In this document: positions 23,205 through 35,891 of the stretch, in pieces
How positions within the stretch are numbered: position 1 is the first letter of the stretch
How the letters are laid out: each line of letters begins with the position of its first letter
Origin: Cervus elaphus
Lineage: Eukaryota > Chordata > Mammalia > Artiodactyla > Cervidae
NCBI RefSeq assembly: GCF_910594005.1
Contig: NC_057819.1
Coordinates: forward strand, 127,817,669-127,881,668
Length of the DNA stretch: 64,000 nt
Reading direction: 5' to 3'
The notes under the pieces: generated by a model
What the model saw: the letters and a program-made list of their open reading frames with translations, nothing else
The model's database searches: none
Told to the model about the DNA's origin: nothing
Program-made: the position numbers and the translations under genes

Positions 23205-23466
23205 TTTATGACTACACTGGATCTTCATTGCTGCACATGGGCGTTCCATAGCTGCGGCAAACAGGCTTTTCATTGTCGTGGCTGCTTTTGTTTCGGACCA
23301 CAGGCTCTAGGCACATGGACTTCAGTCGTGGTGGCACGTGGGCTCAGTAGTTGCGGCCCACTGGCTCAGCGGCCCTGCGGCGTGTGGCATCTTTCCGCAC
23401 CAGGGCTCAGACCTGTGTCCCCTCACTGGCAGGCAGATTCTTTACCACTGGGTCACCAGGGGAGTT
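23205..23466 (-). mobile_element. CHR-type SINE nested in L1M
   Basis: Antisense body: 'cattgtcgtggctgcttttg', 'ggctcagcggccctgcggcg', and the head 'ctttaccactgggtcaccag'. It splits the surrounding L1M fragment. ORFs at 23106-23601 derive from it. Confidence 0.75.
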
Positions 23467-23610
23467 CATGATATGTTGTTATTAACTAAGGTGCGTACAT
23501 TACTCAGGCTTCCTTCATTTTTCCTAGTGTCCTTTCTCCTGTTCCAGGATTCTCTCCAGGATGCCACATTGTTTGGTTGTGTCTTCTTAGGCTTATCTTG
23601 ACTGTGTTGG
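23467..23610 (-). repeat. old L1M 3' fragment, part 2
   Basis: 'gttattaactaaggtgcgta', 'tcctagtgtcctttctcctg' and 'gatgccacattgtttggttg' continue the L1M fragment left of the CHR insert. Confidence 0.7.
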
Positions 23611-24343
23611 CTGAACATAGATTAAAACACACACAAACACTTAAAGTGTAATATGTCCTTTTGATTTTTTGATAGTCCGTACTTGTTTTCTGCAAGCTCA
23701 TAAATTGGTGTTTTTGTGGAAGATGTTATTGCTCATGTAACGCTTATTGACATTTTTAAGGTTGGACCATTCAGGTATTTGGCTTCCATATGCTGGATAT
23801 TGACCACACTCTTCCATGCTATAGCCGGTAGCCTTATATGACTGTTGAAATTAGGTAAAATACTCACTTCTTCGCTTGCATTGGCTGTGTTTCAAGATCA
23901 CGCTAGCTGTGTCTGGCCAATGGCTGCTCTGTTGGGCAGTGCAGCTGCAGGACGTTTACGTCGCTGTGGGAAACTTCTTTGGACAGCCCTGCTGTAGAAT
24001 GTCACCACCCAAATAACAGTGTTTTTTGTGTTCAGGGTATTTTGGGTTTCACTTGGAAATGCTGGGAATCATATCTTCCCTCTCTTTGCAAACCATTGGT
24101 GGTGACCCTGGTCTTTGGAGGTGGGGCCCTTGGGCAGAATCAGGCTGGGGGAGGGAAGGTAGGAGGCTGCTGTGGACCGACAGTGGAACTGGGGCCGGAT
24201 TTCTCGTCACGAGTTCTTCCCTGGCGGCACTGCTCCCTTTCCCCGTGGCCCTTTGGTGTCCCAGACCCTTCTCTCCATAGTGCTGTGCCTTTTCTACCGC
24301 CAGCCCGTGCAGACAGAGGCAGATACAGGAACCTGTAGTCATC

Positions 24344-24402
24344 CCGTGGAGTCGAACGCGTGGGGCACGAAGCGTGCTCGTCGAGTGGCGCCACTGGGGT
24401 GA
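24344..24402. other. local CpG cluster in intron 2
   Basis: Nine CpGs fall within about 48 bases (24344-24391) in sequence that is otherwise CpG-poor. No exon or repeat family is recognised. Confidence 0.4.
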
Positions 24403-25753
24403 CATACAGTGTGGTGTTGAGTCCAGTGCTGCCTCTTCTAATTTGAGTTCCTTGTGTCATTGAATGTGTAATGTGGTCTCGAGCTGAATGTGCAGACAGC
24501 AGCATCTGAGGCCCATCCAGAGCGCGGAGGCAGCGTTTCTCTGAATTCAGCGGAACCATAATTACTGTGTTTCCCTTTCAGAGCTCTGTTTGACATAAAT
24601 ATCTTGGGCAAAGTCTTACTCTTACTGTAGTCATGTTGTTTCTTTGTGTTAAATTACACTGACGTTCTGTACAATTATATATCCTTACCCTAAAAGCTCT
24701 ACAGTGTTCATTAGTGAGCATAACTTGCCAGAAATGTCAAATAATGGGACGATGAACCATTGTAACTATATTTAAACCATATTTGGTCAGTTTTCAGTGA
24801 GGTGCATCGTTTCCCTGAACCCTGAGCTATTTCACACCTTGTGGTCTTCAGACCTGCCATTCCTTTTGTCCAGTATAACCTTGGTCACCTCCCATCCTTC
24901 TCTCGTGACTTATAGCAAGCCCGCCCGAGTTCCAGAAACCTTTCCCCATGCTTTTCTTCCGCTCAGGTGCCCCCAAAGAGGTGCCACTGCGTGCTGGTCA
25001 TTGGCATGTTTGCTTCCCTCGGTCTCAGATTCCTGTGTGTCACTGTCTGGCAGAGTGCCCAGCAACGTGGTCATTTAGTTTGTTGGAACAGAAGAAGCGT
25101 TGAAACCCACACCAGGTTCATCCCATTCAGTGTAAGTTGAGCCCATAGTTGGATATTGTCGTTGTTACCCAGTATTGCCCTGTCAGAGGTCAGACTTGGT
25201 TCTTATATTGCCTCAGCTGTTTTTGCATTTATTTAGGTGACATAAACCAGAAATAGGAACTCTGGAATTTCTGCTGTAATTTTTTATTCCCTTATTTTGC
25301 TACCACCTGAGTTATGCTTCTTAGCTACTTTTCCTTTGTGTCTCTGTAAGGTGTAATTACACTTTACTATGTGTGTGATCTAAACACTGTTTAGCCAGTT
25401 TTACTTTTGTTACCATCCAAAATACATTCCTGATTTCCACCAATTTTTATTTTTGGACATTTATTCCATCTATAGTCATGATGGCATTTTATTTCAGCAG
25501 ATGGTTCATAAGATGTTGCTATATAGAAGGAGATGGTAAACATTTCGCTTTCTCTCTTGAATTCTTTTTTCTTTAAGTGTATGAGAAAAACAAGAAAAAA
25601 AAATTTATAGGAATGGTTCAAAGTAACCCTGATGATTTGTTCTAATTTACATAGTTTACACAGCTCCCAGCCTCAGAGTCCATAGAGAACTGCTCCGCAG
25701 GGGCTGGACCGCAGGAAGAGGAGGCTGGTCTTATCTGATGTTCTCTTGAGTTT

Positions 25754-25963
25754 GGTAGTGGTTTAGTCGCTAAGTTGTGTCCGACTTTTGCGACCACATG
25801 GACTGTAGCCTGCCAGGCTCCTCTGTCCATAGGATTCTCCAGGCAAGAATACTGGAGTGGGTTGCCATTTCCTTCTCCAGGGGATCTTCCCGACCAAGAA
25901 ATTGAACCCAGTTCTCCTGTATGGTAGGCAGATTCTTTACCAACTGAGCTACAAGGGAAGCCC
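25754..25963 (-). mobile_element. Bov-tA SINE
   Basis: This is a full-length antisense copy with a perfect 12-base target-site duplication, TCTCTTGAGTTT (25742-25753 and 25964-25975). The 195-residue minus-strand frame at 25642-26229 reads through it. Confidence 0.92.
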
Positions 25964-27455
25964 TCTCTTGAGTTTACTTTGCTGCTAAAAGTGAGGTGGG
26001 TTGGGGGAAGAATTTCTTCTTGTCTGTCAAGCTCTGCCAGAACACTTTGCTTACGCACAACTGTGTGAGCTCTTACTGGTGCCTCTGTGTTCCCAGGGAT
26101 GCTTTCTGACTGGTTGGCAACACAGCCAGGACTGGCAGTGTGCTTCATGGTGCCAGACATCGCTGAAGCCAGCCTAGAACGGGCCCAGCCCGGGCAAGAT
26201 CCCACAGTCAGAACGAGCAAGTGGTGCACGTGCTCTTAGAAGTCTTCAGGAGAGGGGAATGCAGGCGGATCTGACAGGCTGATGAAAATCTGTTCGTAGA
26301 CTTAACATTTTGGTTCTTCTAGGCACTGAGTAGTTGGTTTCAGTCAACAAGACACTAATGTCTCTTTTTAGACTTGCTCTTGGAATGTGTGTATTCTGGT
26401 GATAAACCCAGAGCTTGAATGTTGTTAGGATATAAAAAAATAAAATAAGGAGCTCACATCTCTAGTAGGGCCTGGCTTTAGCTTTGACTCTGTTAAGTCC
26501 ATTTAAGCCTCAGTTTTAAGGATTCATTAGTTTTAAGTGTTTGTGTCTCTTCATTGGTAAGATGGTGGTTGATGTTTTGAGTGAATTATGCTGTCCGTAA
26601 AGCAAAGGAGTACATATGCTTTGAGTTGTTTTTCTAGTGGTGGGTATATACAGGGGGCGGGAAACGGGGGTTGGTCAGTAAGTTCTTAAACACCATCACT
26701 GTCCTGACCAGTGCCATTCTTAGATAGGCTGGTTGGCTGGAGTCAGTCAGCCTCTGACCAGCCCAGTCTGTATCAGCCCACAGTTCTCATCTCAGGAGTC
26801 TTATTTTGTGACCCTACGCTGAGCTCAGAAGAAGCAAAGAATAAATTGGTGTTTTTTTCTATCAGGTCTGTCAGCATCTTTCAACTAAGTAAAGCTGCAT
26901 GTGGTTGTTCATGGCATCTTAAATTTCTCTTTTGGTTCTGGCCTTATAATGTAAAGAAACCTTCAGTTTTGCTAGAACTTGAAGCTGCTACTCCTTTGAT
27001 CCAGCTTCAAATCATTTAAATAAGATAGTTTTGATACATCCCATTTTGAATTCTGAGGAGCATCTAGTGACACATTGGCATTAAATGTAGAAAATTATCA
27101 CATAATACATTTCTCAGATTCTCTTTTTATAGACTACATTTAGGTTTACCTATTGGGGAAGATAAAGGTTGGATGTTAAACCATAGGAAGAGGTTCAGCT
27201 GTGAACAATAGCAGTGTTGAATTCATTGTCACAAGGGAACTTCTTTCTGCATCTTCCACAGCAAGCAGCAGCCTGAATGTTGAAGAACATGAGATGGACT
27301 GCTCTGGGCAAGTCCTATTAATATTTCACTAGCTCTCAAAACAGTGACAAATGGGAGGATGACCCTTTGTGGCAAATGCCTCATTCCATTGCCCTAGATT
27401 TTCTAAATTAGTTAACGTTTTTTTTTTTACTTTATTTGTAGCTAATGGTAAGAAT

Positions 27456-27671
27456 GTTGTTGTTTAGTTGCTCAGTCATGTATAACTGTTTGCGATCCCA
27501 TGGACTGCAGCCTTCCAGGTTCCTCTGTCCATGGGATTTCCCAGGCAAAAATACTGGAGTGGGTTGCCATCTCCTCCTCCGAGGATCTTCCCAACCCAGG
27601 GATCAAACCCGTGCCTCCTGCAGCTCCTGCATTGCAGGCGGATTCTTTACCGCTGAGCCACCAAGGAAGCC
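27456..27671 (-). mobile_element. Bov-tA SINE
   Basis: The antisense copy runs from 'gttgtttagttgctcagtca' to 'gagccaccaaggaagcc'. It has a short duplication of 'cctgcagct' near the head. ORFs at 27445-27825 pass through it. Confidence 0.9.
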
Positions 27672-28135
27672 TTATTCATTTAGAAAAATTCAAGTGAGAA
27701 TTCTCGATTATAAGACTCTGAAGTACTGCCACCTTGTGTTAATTTTATATTTGTCGCTTCCCCCATTATGGTACTGTGCTTATTATGGTAGGCTTAGGAA
27801 GAGCTTCCTGACGAGGGTAAAATGACTACGGGTTCAACAGCTGATTTGTATAAACAGAAGGATGAAACCAAAGGCACTCCTCTCCAGGTCCGGTGGAGAG
27901 GGACCATTAACAGTGCTGCCAGTTGTCAAGAAGTTCTGTGTTTGACTCCATTTCATCAGAGGACTGTCCACATGCCACTCCAGTACCTTGTCATACACTC
28001 AAAATGTGACTAAAAACAAGTTCTTCCACTTGGGCAGCCTGGTATGTATCACAAGCTGTTTTTCCTGGGAATCTTCTGGGCTTATTGGTGATGTGTTTAG
28101 TTATGATTGAAGAATTATTTGTTGAATCTCTGATG

Positions 28136-28300
28136 CAGTGGTTCTTAACCTATTTGAAGGTCATACCCCTTGAGGCTCTGTTAAAAGTATTTCCCCCTTC
28201 CAAATGTATATAAATAATCCATATTTAAAACCTCTGCTTTATTTCGTGATAGAATATGTTAGGCAATAAGACAAATCAACATAAATGTAAAACAGTTCCT
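28136..28300. repeat. possible old DNA-transposon fragment
   Basis: 'gcagtggttcttaacctatt' followed by a degenerate 'ggtcatacccc' resembles the terminus of old hAT-type MER elements. The family cannot be fixed. Confidence 0.3.
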
Positions 28301-30597
28301 GCCCCCCCAAGAATTTCATATTTGGTTGAATAGAAATGACTCATAGAAACAGTTATGTTTAAATGTAATAACATAAGAGTGCCCAGGATTGTAGCATTAT
28401 AGTAGGTGTTCAGTAAATGAGTTAGTTACTGTAATGGTTGCTAATTGTTGAAGGCATCGAGCATTCAGAGAAAGAAGTTGTTGGGGGTTATAGGTAGGAA
28501 AGAAGAGAAGCCCTGATCCTAAGTGACTGATCTGGGAAAAAAAAGAGAGAATGGCATTTGAGGTGAAAGGACTCACGGAGGGTTAGAGTATGAATGGAGC
28601 ATGAGTTTCAAAGACAGTGATTAATCTGGCAGTCTGTTTTGTAAATAAAAAATATATATGATGATTAATGATCAGTACCCAAATCCAGCCCAATCTGTTG
28701 CCCAGAAATAATGTTTGTTATTATCTCTCCTAGTAATCTTTTTTTTTTTGGTCATTTAAAGATGATACTGTATATGAAATTGCCCTTTTAAATCAGAAGA
28801 CATCTCTTTAACATCACAGGGAAAGGGAAGTGTGCCCTTCCTGCCTCATAGCAGATGTTTTACAGTTTGGGTTGACTGGTCCAGGTTTCAGGACTAAGCT
28901 GGTCAGTGTGGGATGGAGAAGACAGACCTGCTCTGGGAGATTTGGTTGAGGGGCAGTCCCACCCAAGCTTCATGGCTGCTTCCTAGAGGCCCAGCGGAGG
29001 TTTAGGAGACCACCCGTTGTCCACCCCACGCGTGCTATTATAAACGTTAGTAAAGTTAGTAAAGTTTGTAGCAGCTGCCGAGTTTCTCCACCTCTGAGTG
29101 TGCTTGATTTAACCCTTTAACTGCTGCTGCTGGACATTTTACAGTTTCCTCCCCCACTATTTTAAATAAATTTAGGTGACCATCCTTATTATATTTAGAG
29201 GTGTTTTAAAGAAGAGTACAATTTAATACTCGGTACAACTTAAATATGAAGGGAAAGAAGAATTAATTGTGAAAATGGTAGTTCCATAGACTCGGCGAGT
29301 TGGATAGTGGGAAGACTTGGGAGGACGAGTGGTTTTGGTTTTGGCATATCAAATGAGGTCCAGTCCTTGGGCGGTTTTATTCATCTTTTGGCCGCACTTG
29401 AGCAATCTCTTGGTACCCGCTGGTTATTAATTGTTCCCACTTAAGTTCTTTGGTTTTATCTGTTAAATTTTTCTGTTTTATCTTTTAAAAACACTAAAGG
29501 TACTGATGGTGCCTTTTTTTTTTTTTTTTCTTTTCAGCTCATCATTTTCTATCCCCCACCTTTCCATTATACTTTGATTTGAGCTTTTCCACCTTGGTAT
29601 ACATGGTACCAGATGTTTCTTTCAGATGAAACCAGCCAGTCACTCCCCGCTCAGTTGAAAGGAACATCATGCCAAAAGAGCCCGTCCCTGATGTCTGTCC
29701 CCTTCAAGTTTTACTGTGTTCAGCTTCTGTTTAAAACGCACACTGATTCCTCTGAGTAAAGGACAGCTGGATTTCCTGTACTGTTACAACAAAGTAGAAG
29801 TCATTAAAGTGGGATTTAGAATTTCTTTGATACAAGATCCTGTCTGGGAAGATTGAAATGATTCTTATTTAGAGGGTTTGGGGTTTTGTTTTTTTGAGAC
29901 AGCTGAAAGTAGGGGATCTGATGTAAGATGAACCACTGGCTTCTGCCTGCTTCGTGGACTTTTTCCCAGTTTAAACGTAAGTGTCTGGGTGGGCTGCAGA
30001 TGGAGCTGTTGCAGGATCGCCATCCGACACCTGCCAGCTTGTGAAGCTCACATATTCTCAGTATCGCCATCATTTGATACTACAACTGCCAGAGAATGTC
30101 CTAAAAATAAAGATGGACAGGAGCAGAGGAGGAGGGGCTTAACAAGATTAGTTTGATCTTGACTTTTTCTTCATAGACTGTTATTAGGAGTTTGAGTATA
30201 TGGCTCAAAACTCCCAAATAAAAGGAATCTGTGTATTTGCAGATTGCCCTGCCTTCCAGAAAATTGGGAGGAGTTATTCTGTTGGAAGATTGACCTAAGG
30301 AAATAAGTAGTTGTTCATTTTCTTTTTCCTACATGGACTTCGAAAAAGTTTTCTGGTTGACTGAATTTAGGTTGGGTGCCAGATACTTATGAGACAGTTT
30401 AGAGTAGTCATATTATTCTGAGTTCATTGTCCATAGCATTCTTAATCCAGAGTAACTTTATTCCCTTAGCTGCAGAAAGTATAAAACCCTAATAGAAACC
30501 TAGCTAGATAATTAATTCTTGAAGTTTTGGACAAAATAGTATGGAAAACATTCTTTGGGAGGCCTGTTAAGGACAGTGTAAAACATAGTGAGAATTA

Positions 30598-30800
30598 AGC
30601 ACAGAGGTTACAAGCATGGACTCTGCAATCGGTCACACCTGAGTACCAGTCCCATCTCTTCCATTAAAGCTGTAGCTCCTGGGCAAGTTCTCTGCCCTGT
30701 TTTAATGCACCTTAGATTCCTCATTTATAAACTGGAATAATACCCACCCACCTTACGGAGTTGTTGTGAGGATGAAATGGCCTAATATGTGGTAAATTTT
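30598..30800 (+). repeat. MIR SINE, nearly full length
   Basis: Landmarks are 'acaagcatggactctgcaat', a diverged 'gggcaagttctctgcc', 'gattcctcatttataaactg' and 'gagttgttgtgaggatgaa', in MIR order. Confidence 0.8.
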
Positions 30801-30827
30801 GGCATGTGATAAATTCTTAATAAATGT

Positions 30828-31601
30828 TCAGTGCTGTTCAGTCGCTCAGTCGTGTCCAACTCTTTGCGACCCCATGAACAGCAACACGCCAGGCCTCCCT
30901 GTCCATCACCAACTCCCGGAGTTTACCCAAACTCATGTCCATTGCTTCGATGATGCCATCCAACCATCTCATCCTTTGTCGTCCCCTTCTCCTCCTGCCC
31001 TCAATCTTTCCCTGCATCAGGGTCTTTTCCAGTGAGTCAGCTCTTTGCATCAGGTGGCCAGAGTATTGGAGATTCAGCTTCAGCATCAGTCCTTCCAATG
31101 AACACCCAGGACTGATCTTCTTTAGGATGGACTGGTTGGATCTCCTTGCAGTCCAAGGGACTCTCAAGAGTCTTCAACACCACAGTTCAAAAGCATCAAT
31201 TCTTTGGCGTTCAGCTTTCTTTATAGCCCAACTCGCACATCCATACATGACCACTGGAGAAACCATAGCCTTGACTAGATGGACCTTTCTTGGCAAAGTA
31301 ATGTCTCTGCTTTTTAATATGCTGTCTAGGTTGGTCATAACTTTCCTTCCAAGGAGTAAGCGTCTTTTAATTTCATGGCTGCAATCACCATCTGCAGTGA
31401 GTTTTGGAACCCAGAAAAATAAAGTCAGCCACTGTTTCCACTGTTTCCTCATCTATCTGCCGTGAAGTGATGGGACCAGATGCCATGATCTTAGTTTTCT
31501 GAATATTGAGCTTTAAGCCAACTTTTTCACTCTCCTCCTTCACTTTCATCAAGAGGCTCTTTAGTTCTTCTTCACTTTCTGCCATAAGGGAATTTATTAC
31601 A
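30828..31601 (-). mobile_element. BovB LINE 3' fragment with ORF2 remnant
   Basis: This is the longest BovB copy in the window (about 774 bases), in antisense and 5'-truncated. The minus strand keeps pieces of the reverse-transcriptase polyprotein in two frames: 31385-31601 (ending before 'FLGSKTHC', typical of this LINE family) and 31174-31452 ('LGRKVMTNLDSILKSRD'), then 30838-31167 ('RRRGRQRMRWLDGI', 'REAWRVAVHGVAKSWTRLSD'). The frame change near 31410 shows it is dead. A perfect 11-base duplication TTAATAAATGT (30817-30827 and 31602-31612) flanks it. Confidence 0.93.
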
Positions 31602-32438
31602 TTAATAAATGTAAGTTGCATTATTTAGTTAGTTATTAGAGGAGAGGTGATTCACCAAACAGGCATCAAGTGTTTACCTTCTATAGGTATGTAGTAAAAC
31701 CAGGCATTACTTTGTGAAGGATCTGGCCACATACTATACTCTTTGGTTGTACAGTTTCCATTCACTAGTAGAGATGTTTACAAGGAGAGTGGTGGTGATG
31801 GATTTCACAGAGTGGACATTTCGTTGGGTTTTGAAGCGTGAAATAAGACTAGGTGAACAAACATGGAGGGAAGGGCATTCCAGGCAGAGACGTGGAGGCA
31901 CAGGAGGTGAGCTGGGACAGACAGTAGGCGGCTGCAGACAGGATGTGAGATCCTCGTGGGGGAAAGGGCGAAGGTAGTTGGAGAGTTAGGCAGAAACTGT
32001 ATCATTTGGGAGATCATATGCTGGACTAAAAAGTACTGGACTTGATTCTTCAAGGGTTGGAAGTTTTGAAGGATGGTAACCACAGAAATAGCATCAGTTG
32101 CATTTTAAGAGAGAAATTGTAGCAGAGTGGTAAAGAAAGGGAAGTCAGGATTTTGTAGAGATGATGGACACTTTAATTGAAGAGGACATGCATTTATATA
32201 GTAGAAGGAACTATACTCGGGGATGGATAAGAAAGAAGTCTGACCAAGGCTACTTGGTGGCTATGGGTACTGTTAACTGAGAAAGGTAATATGGAAGATG
32301 AATACTTTCTGGAACATCTTGAGTTCCATTTGGTTGTGGTTAAGTTTTAAGGGCTTGAGAGACCTCTAGGGAAAGAGATTTAGCTGTTGAAGAGGTTCTT
32401 TTGGGCTAGAGACATTTGCATATATCCAAGTAGAATAT

Positions 32439-32504
32439 GGGAAGCCTGGCGTGCTGCAGTCCATGGGGTCGCAAAGAGTCGGACACAAATGAGCGACTAA
32501 ACTG
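32439..32504 (+). mobile_element. very short BovB LINE 3' insertion
   Basis: Only about 66 bases of the BovB tail are present, yet a perfect 11-base duplication AAGTAGAATAT (32428-32438 and 32505-32515) proves insertion by target-primed reverse transcription. Confidence 0.87.
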
Positions 32505-34676
32505 AAGTAGAATATAGCCAGTAATGGAACTTTGTGGAGAGGTAAGTTTTTCCAAAAGTGAAAATGTAGCCTTAGCACAATACCAGAACACTTGACAAGG
32601 AACCAGCAGTAATCAGTGCTGTCCATGGAGGCATTCCTACTGTCCCTGAAACAGGAAAGAGCCATTGTAGAATTAACCAAGAATATCTTAGGTTGACTTT
32701 TTGGTTCACGGTTTTTATATTGACTTTCTGGTACACAGGTCAGCTGCATCTTTGTGTTCTTTGTCTGATTTGCTGTTAGGACAAGCTTAACAAATTTAGA
32801 GTTGTGATTTCACAAAAACGCAGTAAAACATTTTGTAGATTTAACATTCTTTGCATTTGTACTTTGGGTTTCTGAAAAATAATGATCAAAGAGTAGATCC
32901 ATCACTACCCTGTAGATAATCCACATGATTTTACAAGGTGGAAAAGGTTTTCCAGAAAGAAACCTTCAAAGCGGAAGGAAGGTGCTTTTATGGGTGGAAA
33001 TGATAGGATCCCCTGTGACTGATTTTAGAGGTCAGGAGTGGAAGACCTGGCACCCACTCCTTACTGGTTAGGGATTAGGGCATGAAGAAGACAGTTTGGG
33101 TGCTCAAAACGTTTGAGGAAGGGTCTCTTGATTCTTTTTTTTTTTTTTTTCAGAAACCAGGGGATCTCTGTAATGAAGAAGAATCTCCCTTCCCCCCAAA
33201 GCAGACACATAGCCTTTGCGACAAGTATAGCATCAGAATAAACTCTCACTCAGCACATTTATTTTCGCTTCTGTTTCTTTCAGTTACCCAGCTCAAACAA
33301 TTGTAAATTTTTTTTTTTAATCTTCTACACTGACTTTTCTTCCTCTTTTCCCCAACGGAGAAAGCCTTTCACTTTTAACTGGAGTACTTTATTTGGCTGT
33401 CAGTGTTTTTCAGATTAGTAATTGGGTGATTCTGGCTGGAGGTGGGGGACTGTTTTGCCCTTTTGAAGATTGGCCCACACACCATTGTGCTTAGGTGCCC
33501 ACACAGGAGCTGAGGCAAGCTGGCTGAATTTTGAACGCAAAAGCATGATCCTGTGGGTGGGAGAGTATATAGTTCTAGAATCTTTAAAGGCAAGACAAAG
33601 CCCATGCACCTAGTGGGGCGGGTGGGATAAACTTGACAAAAGAAAACTTCTGTTTCTGTTTTTCTTGTCCTGTATCCAGCCATTTAAAATACTGAGAACA
33701 AGAGTAACGTGTGTTATTCAACATCTGTTGTCTATTGCTTATTGGTAAAAATCAATATATTAAAAAATATTAGCTGGCTTCCAGGTTGTTAGTACTTCCT
33801 GACTTTTGTGTGTTCTGAGTAGTTTAGTAGAGTAAATGAGCTGGGTCTTATATTCTCAACAGGGGTGATTTCTCCACTTCCCCCAAACGGGAGAAATTTA
33901 GTGGTTGGAGGGTGAAAAAAATCTTGCTCTTTTTATGGATACAGTACCGAAATTGATATTCATGTATCTGTGAATCAAATTTTCGTGTGTCTGGAGGTGG
34001 TGATTTTTTAATTTTAAGGCTGAGACATGGTGGGCCTTTTTACTCTGGTACCGGCCATGCCCTGAGCCCAAGGCTCTGAGGATGTTAGTGCCCCTTCTTT
34101 AATGTTCTCCTCTCTAAACTGATCTAAGGGTGACAAGCTCTGTCACTAATCTGAAGTGCTTAGTGAATGCTTATGGGTATTATTAGGATTATGACCAAAA
34201 AAAAAGGTGTGATTCTAACACCAGGAAATACAATAGTGCTTGAAAAATATATTTATACAGTTCATTGGGGAACTTCGGTTTAAACCAAAAATAAGCTGAG
34301 GAAAGTACTAGTTGTGGGAAGACATGAATCCTGTGATATTTGCAACATTACAATTTACAGTATTAATTTAATAGTCTGTATGAGTGGAGTTGCTTAGTTA
34401 CAGTAATAGGTACGTAATGAGCGTAATATATTTTGCTCCTGGAATCATGTTTTCAGAGATATTAAAACCTATTACAAAATAAACAAACAAAAAAAAAGAT
34501 AAAAATAAAACCTGTTAAATTGGGAGGTTCCCCCCCTAATTTGAGGAGTGTTGTCCTGCATGCCTACTCTTCACCCTTCCCCAAACCATGGATTTTAGGT
34601 TGGTTACTCAGATTCTTCAGCGTTTCCCTCATACCTTCATTCAGGATATCTGATATTTTGCAAATAGATATATGAG

Positions 34677-34886
34677 ACGTCTTCCCTAGTGGCTCAGATG
34701 GTTTAAAAAAAAAAAGTGCCTGCAATGCAGAAGAGTGGGTTCGATCCCTGGGCTGGAAAGATCCTCTGGAGAAGAGAATGGCAACCCACTCCAGTGTTCT
34801 TGCCTGGAGAATTCCATGGACAGAGGAGGCTGGCGGGCCACAATCCATGGGGTTGCAAAGAGTCGGGCACTACTGAGCGACACTCA
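34677..34886 (+). mobile_element. Bov-tA SINE with A-rich insert in its head
   Basis: The sense copy begins 'gtcttccctagtggctcaga' and ends 'tactgagcgacactc'. An 11-base A run interrupts the tRNA-like head at about 34706-34716, destroying the tRNA fold. A (CA)n tract follows. Confidence 0.88.
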
Positions 34887-34907
34887 CACACAAACACACA
34901 CACACAA
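34887..34907. repeat. (CA)n tract at SINE tail
   Basis: CA-rich simple repeat directly after the Bov-tA 3' end, as often seeded by SINE tails. Confidence 0.85.
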
Positions 34908-35139
34908 GAAGTAGTAGAACGGTATATCCTAGTAGATTAAGCAGTTGGCATTTGTGATGACAGTTTTAAAGAGCCAAGTATTGGTACCCATTTTTCTTAG
35001 TCTACCTGTCACTGCTCATGCCATAGTGGTTTGTACTGACCTATTTTTCTGTCCTTATGCTGCCTGCAGGAAAAAGTTATTTGCATCTTTGCCAGTCTGT
35101 AGTTCTCTTCCTTCCTTTCTTTTCCCTTCTTGCCTTTCC

Positions 35140-35250
35140 CAGGAGGCAGATTAGCACAATGTCTTTTAGAACAAGCAGACCTGAATTTGAATTGAATTAC
35201 AGTTTCACTTTTTATTAGCTGTGCAGTCATCTGTAAAAATGCTCTCTCTG
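35140..35250 (+). repeat. MIR-like SINE fragment
   Basis: 'agcagacctgaatttgaatt' and 'tattagctgtgcagtcatct' follow the MIR core in sense. Confidence 0.5.
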
Positions 35251-35832
35251 GAAAAGGTCATCCTTAATATACATAAAAGGTCATACAGCAGGTGCACAAT
35301 AAGTGCACTGTGCCTTTTTAAGATATTACTTTAAAAAAGAACCTAGCATTCCAGCCCAGCACTCCTATTTTACGGCGGATTCTAGGAGGCCCAGACAGGC
35401 CAGGGCGCCAGAACAAGGTTAGGGCAGGGACAGCACGGTTGCCACTGGTTCTCTGTTCTTTTCCCTCCACTCCACTTTCCTTCTCTGTCATGTCGTTCCT
35501 TACTCTGCACACACACACGGAAATGATGGTATTTTGCTTTCCTGTGTGAGCTAATGCTGAGTTTGACCTAAATTGCATCGGTAGGGATTACATTTGGGTA
35601 CATTCTTAAGGATAGTTCTGTGGAAGCCTTCTAAAATAGGATAATTATCTTGCCCATGTTGGTGACTTCATTTACTTACTAGGTTTTATAATAGGAAAAT
35701 GGATTGGAAAATCTCCTAAAGTCCCATCTGGTCCTTTGATTTTTATGTGTGAAGGACTTAAAATTACCAGGAATTGTTCCAAACACATAAAAACTGGCCC
35801 ATGTTGTCGAGAATTGTCTTTCTAAGATGTGA

Positions 35833-35891
35833 GTGTGTATGTATGTGTGTAGGTGGGTGAGAGAGAAAGCAAAAGAGAGAGAGAGAGAGAT
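35833..35891. repeat. TG/GA-rich simple repeat
   Basis: A (TG)-rich stretch grades into a (GA)n run at about 35875-35890. Confidence 0.85.

Noticed and set aside
25642..26229. 195-residue minus-strand ORF
   Set aside because: Its middle is a Bov-tA SINE translation; the ends match nothing recognisable.
30828..31601. Reverse-transcriptase-like peptides as a possible live gene
   Set aside because: They are pieces of a BovB ORF2 in different frames within a 5'-truncated copy bounded by a target-site duplication.
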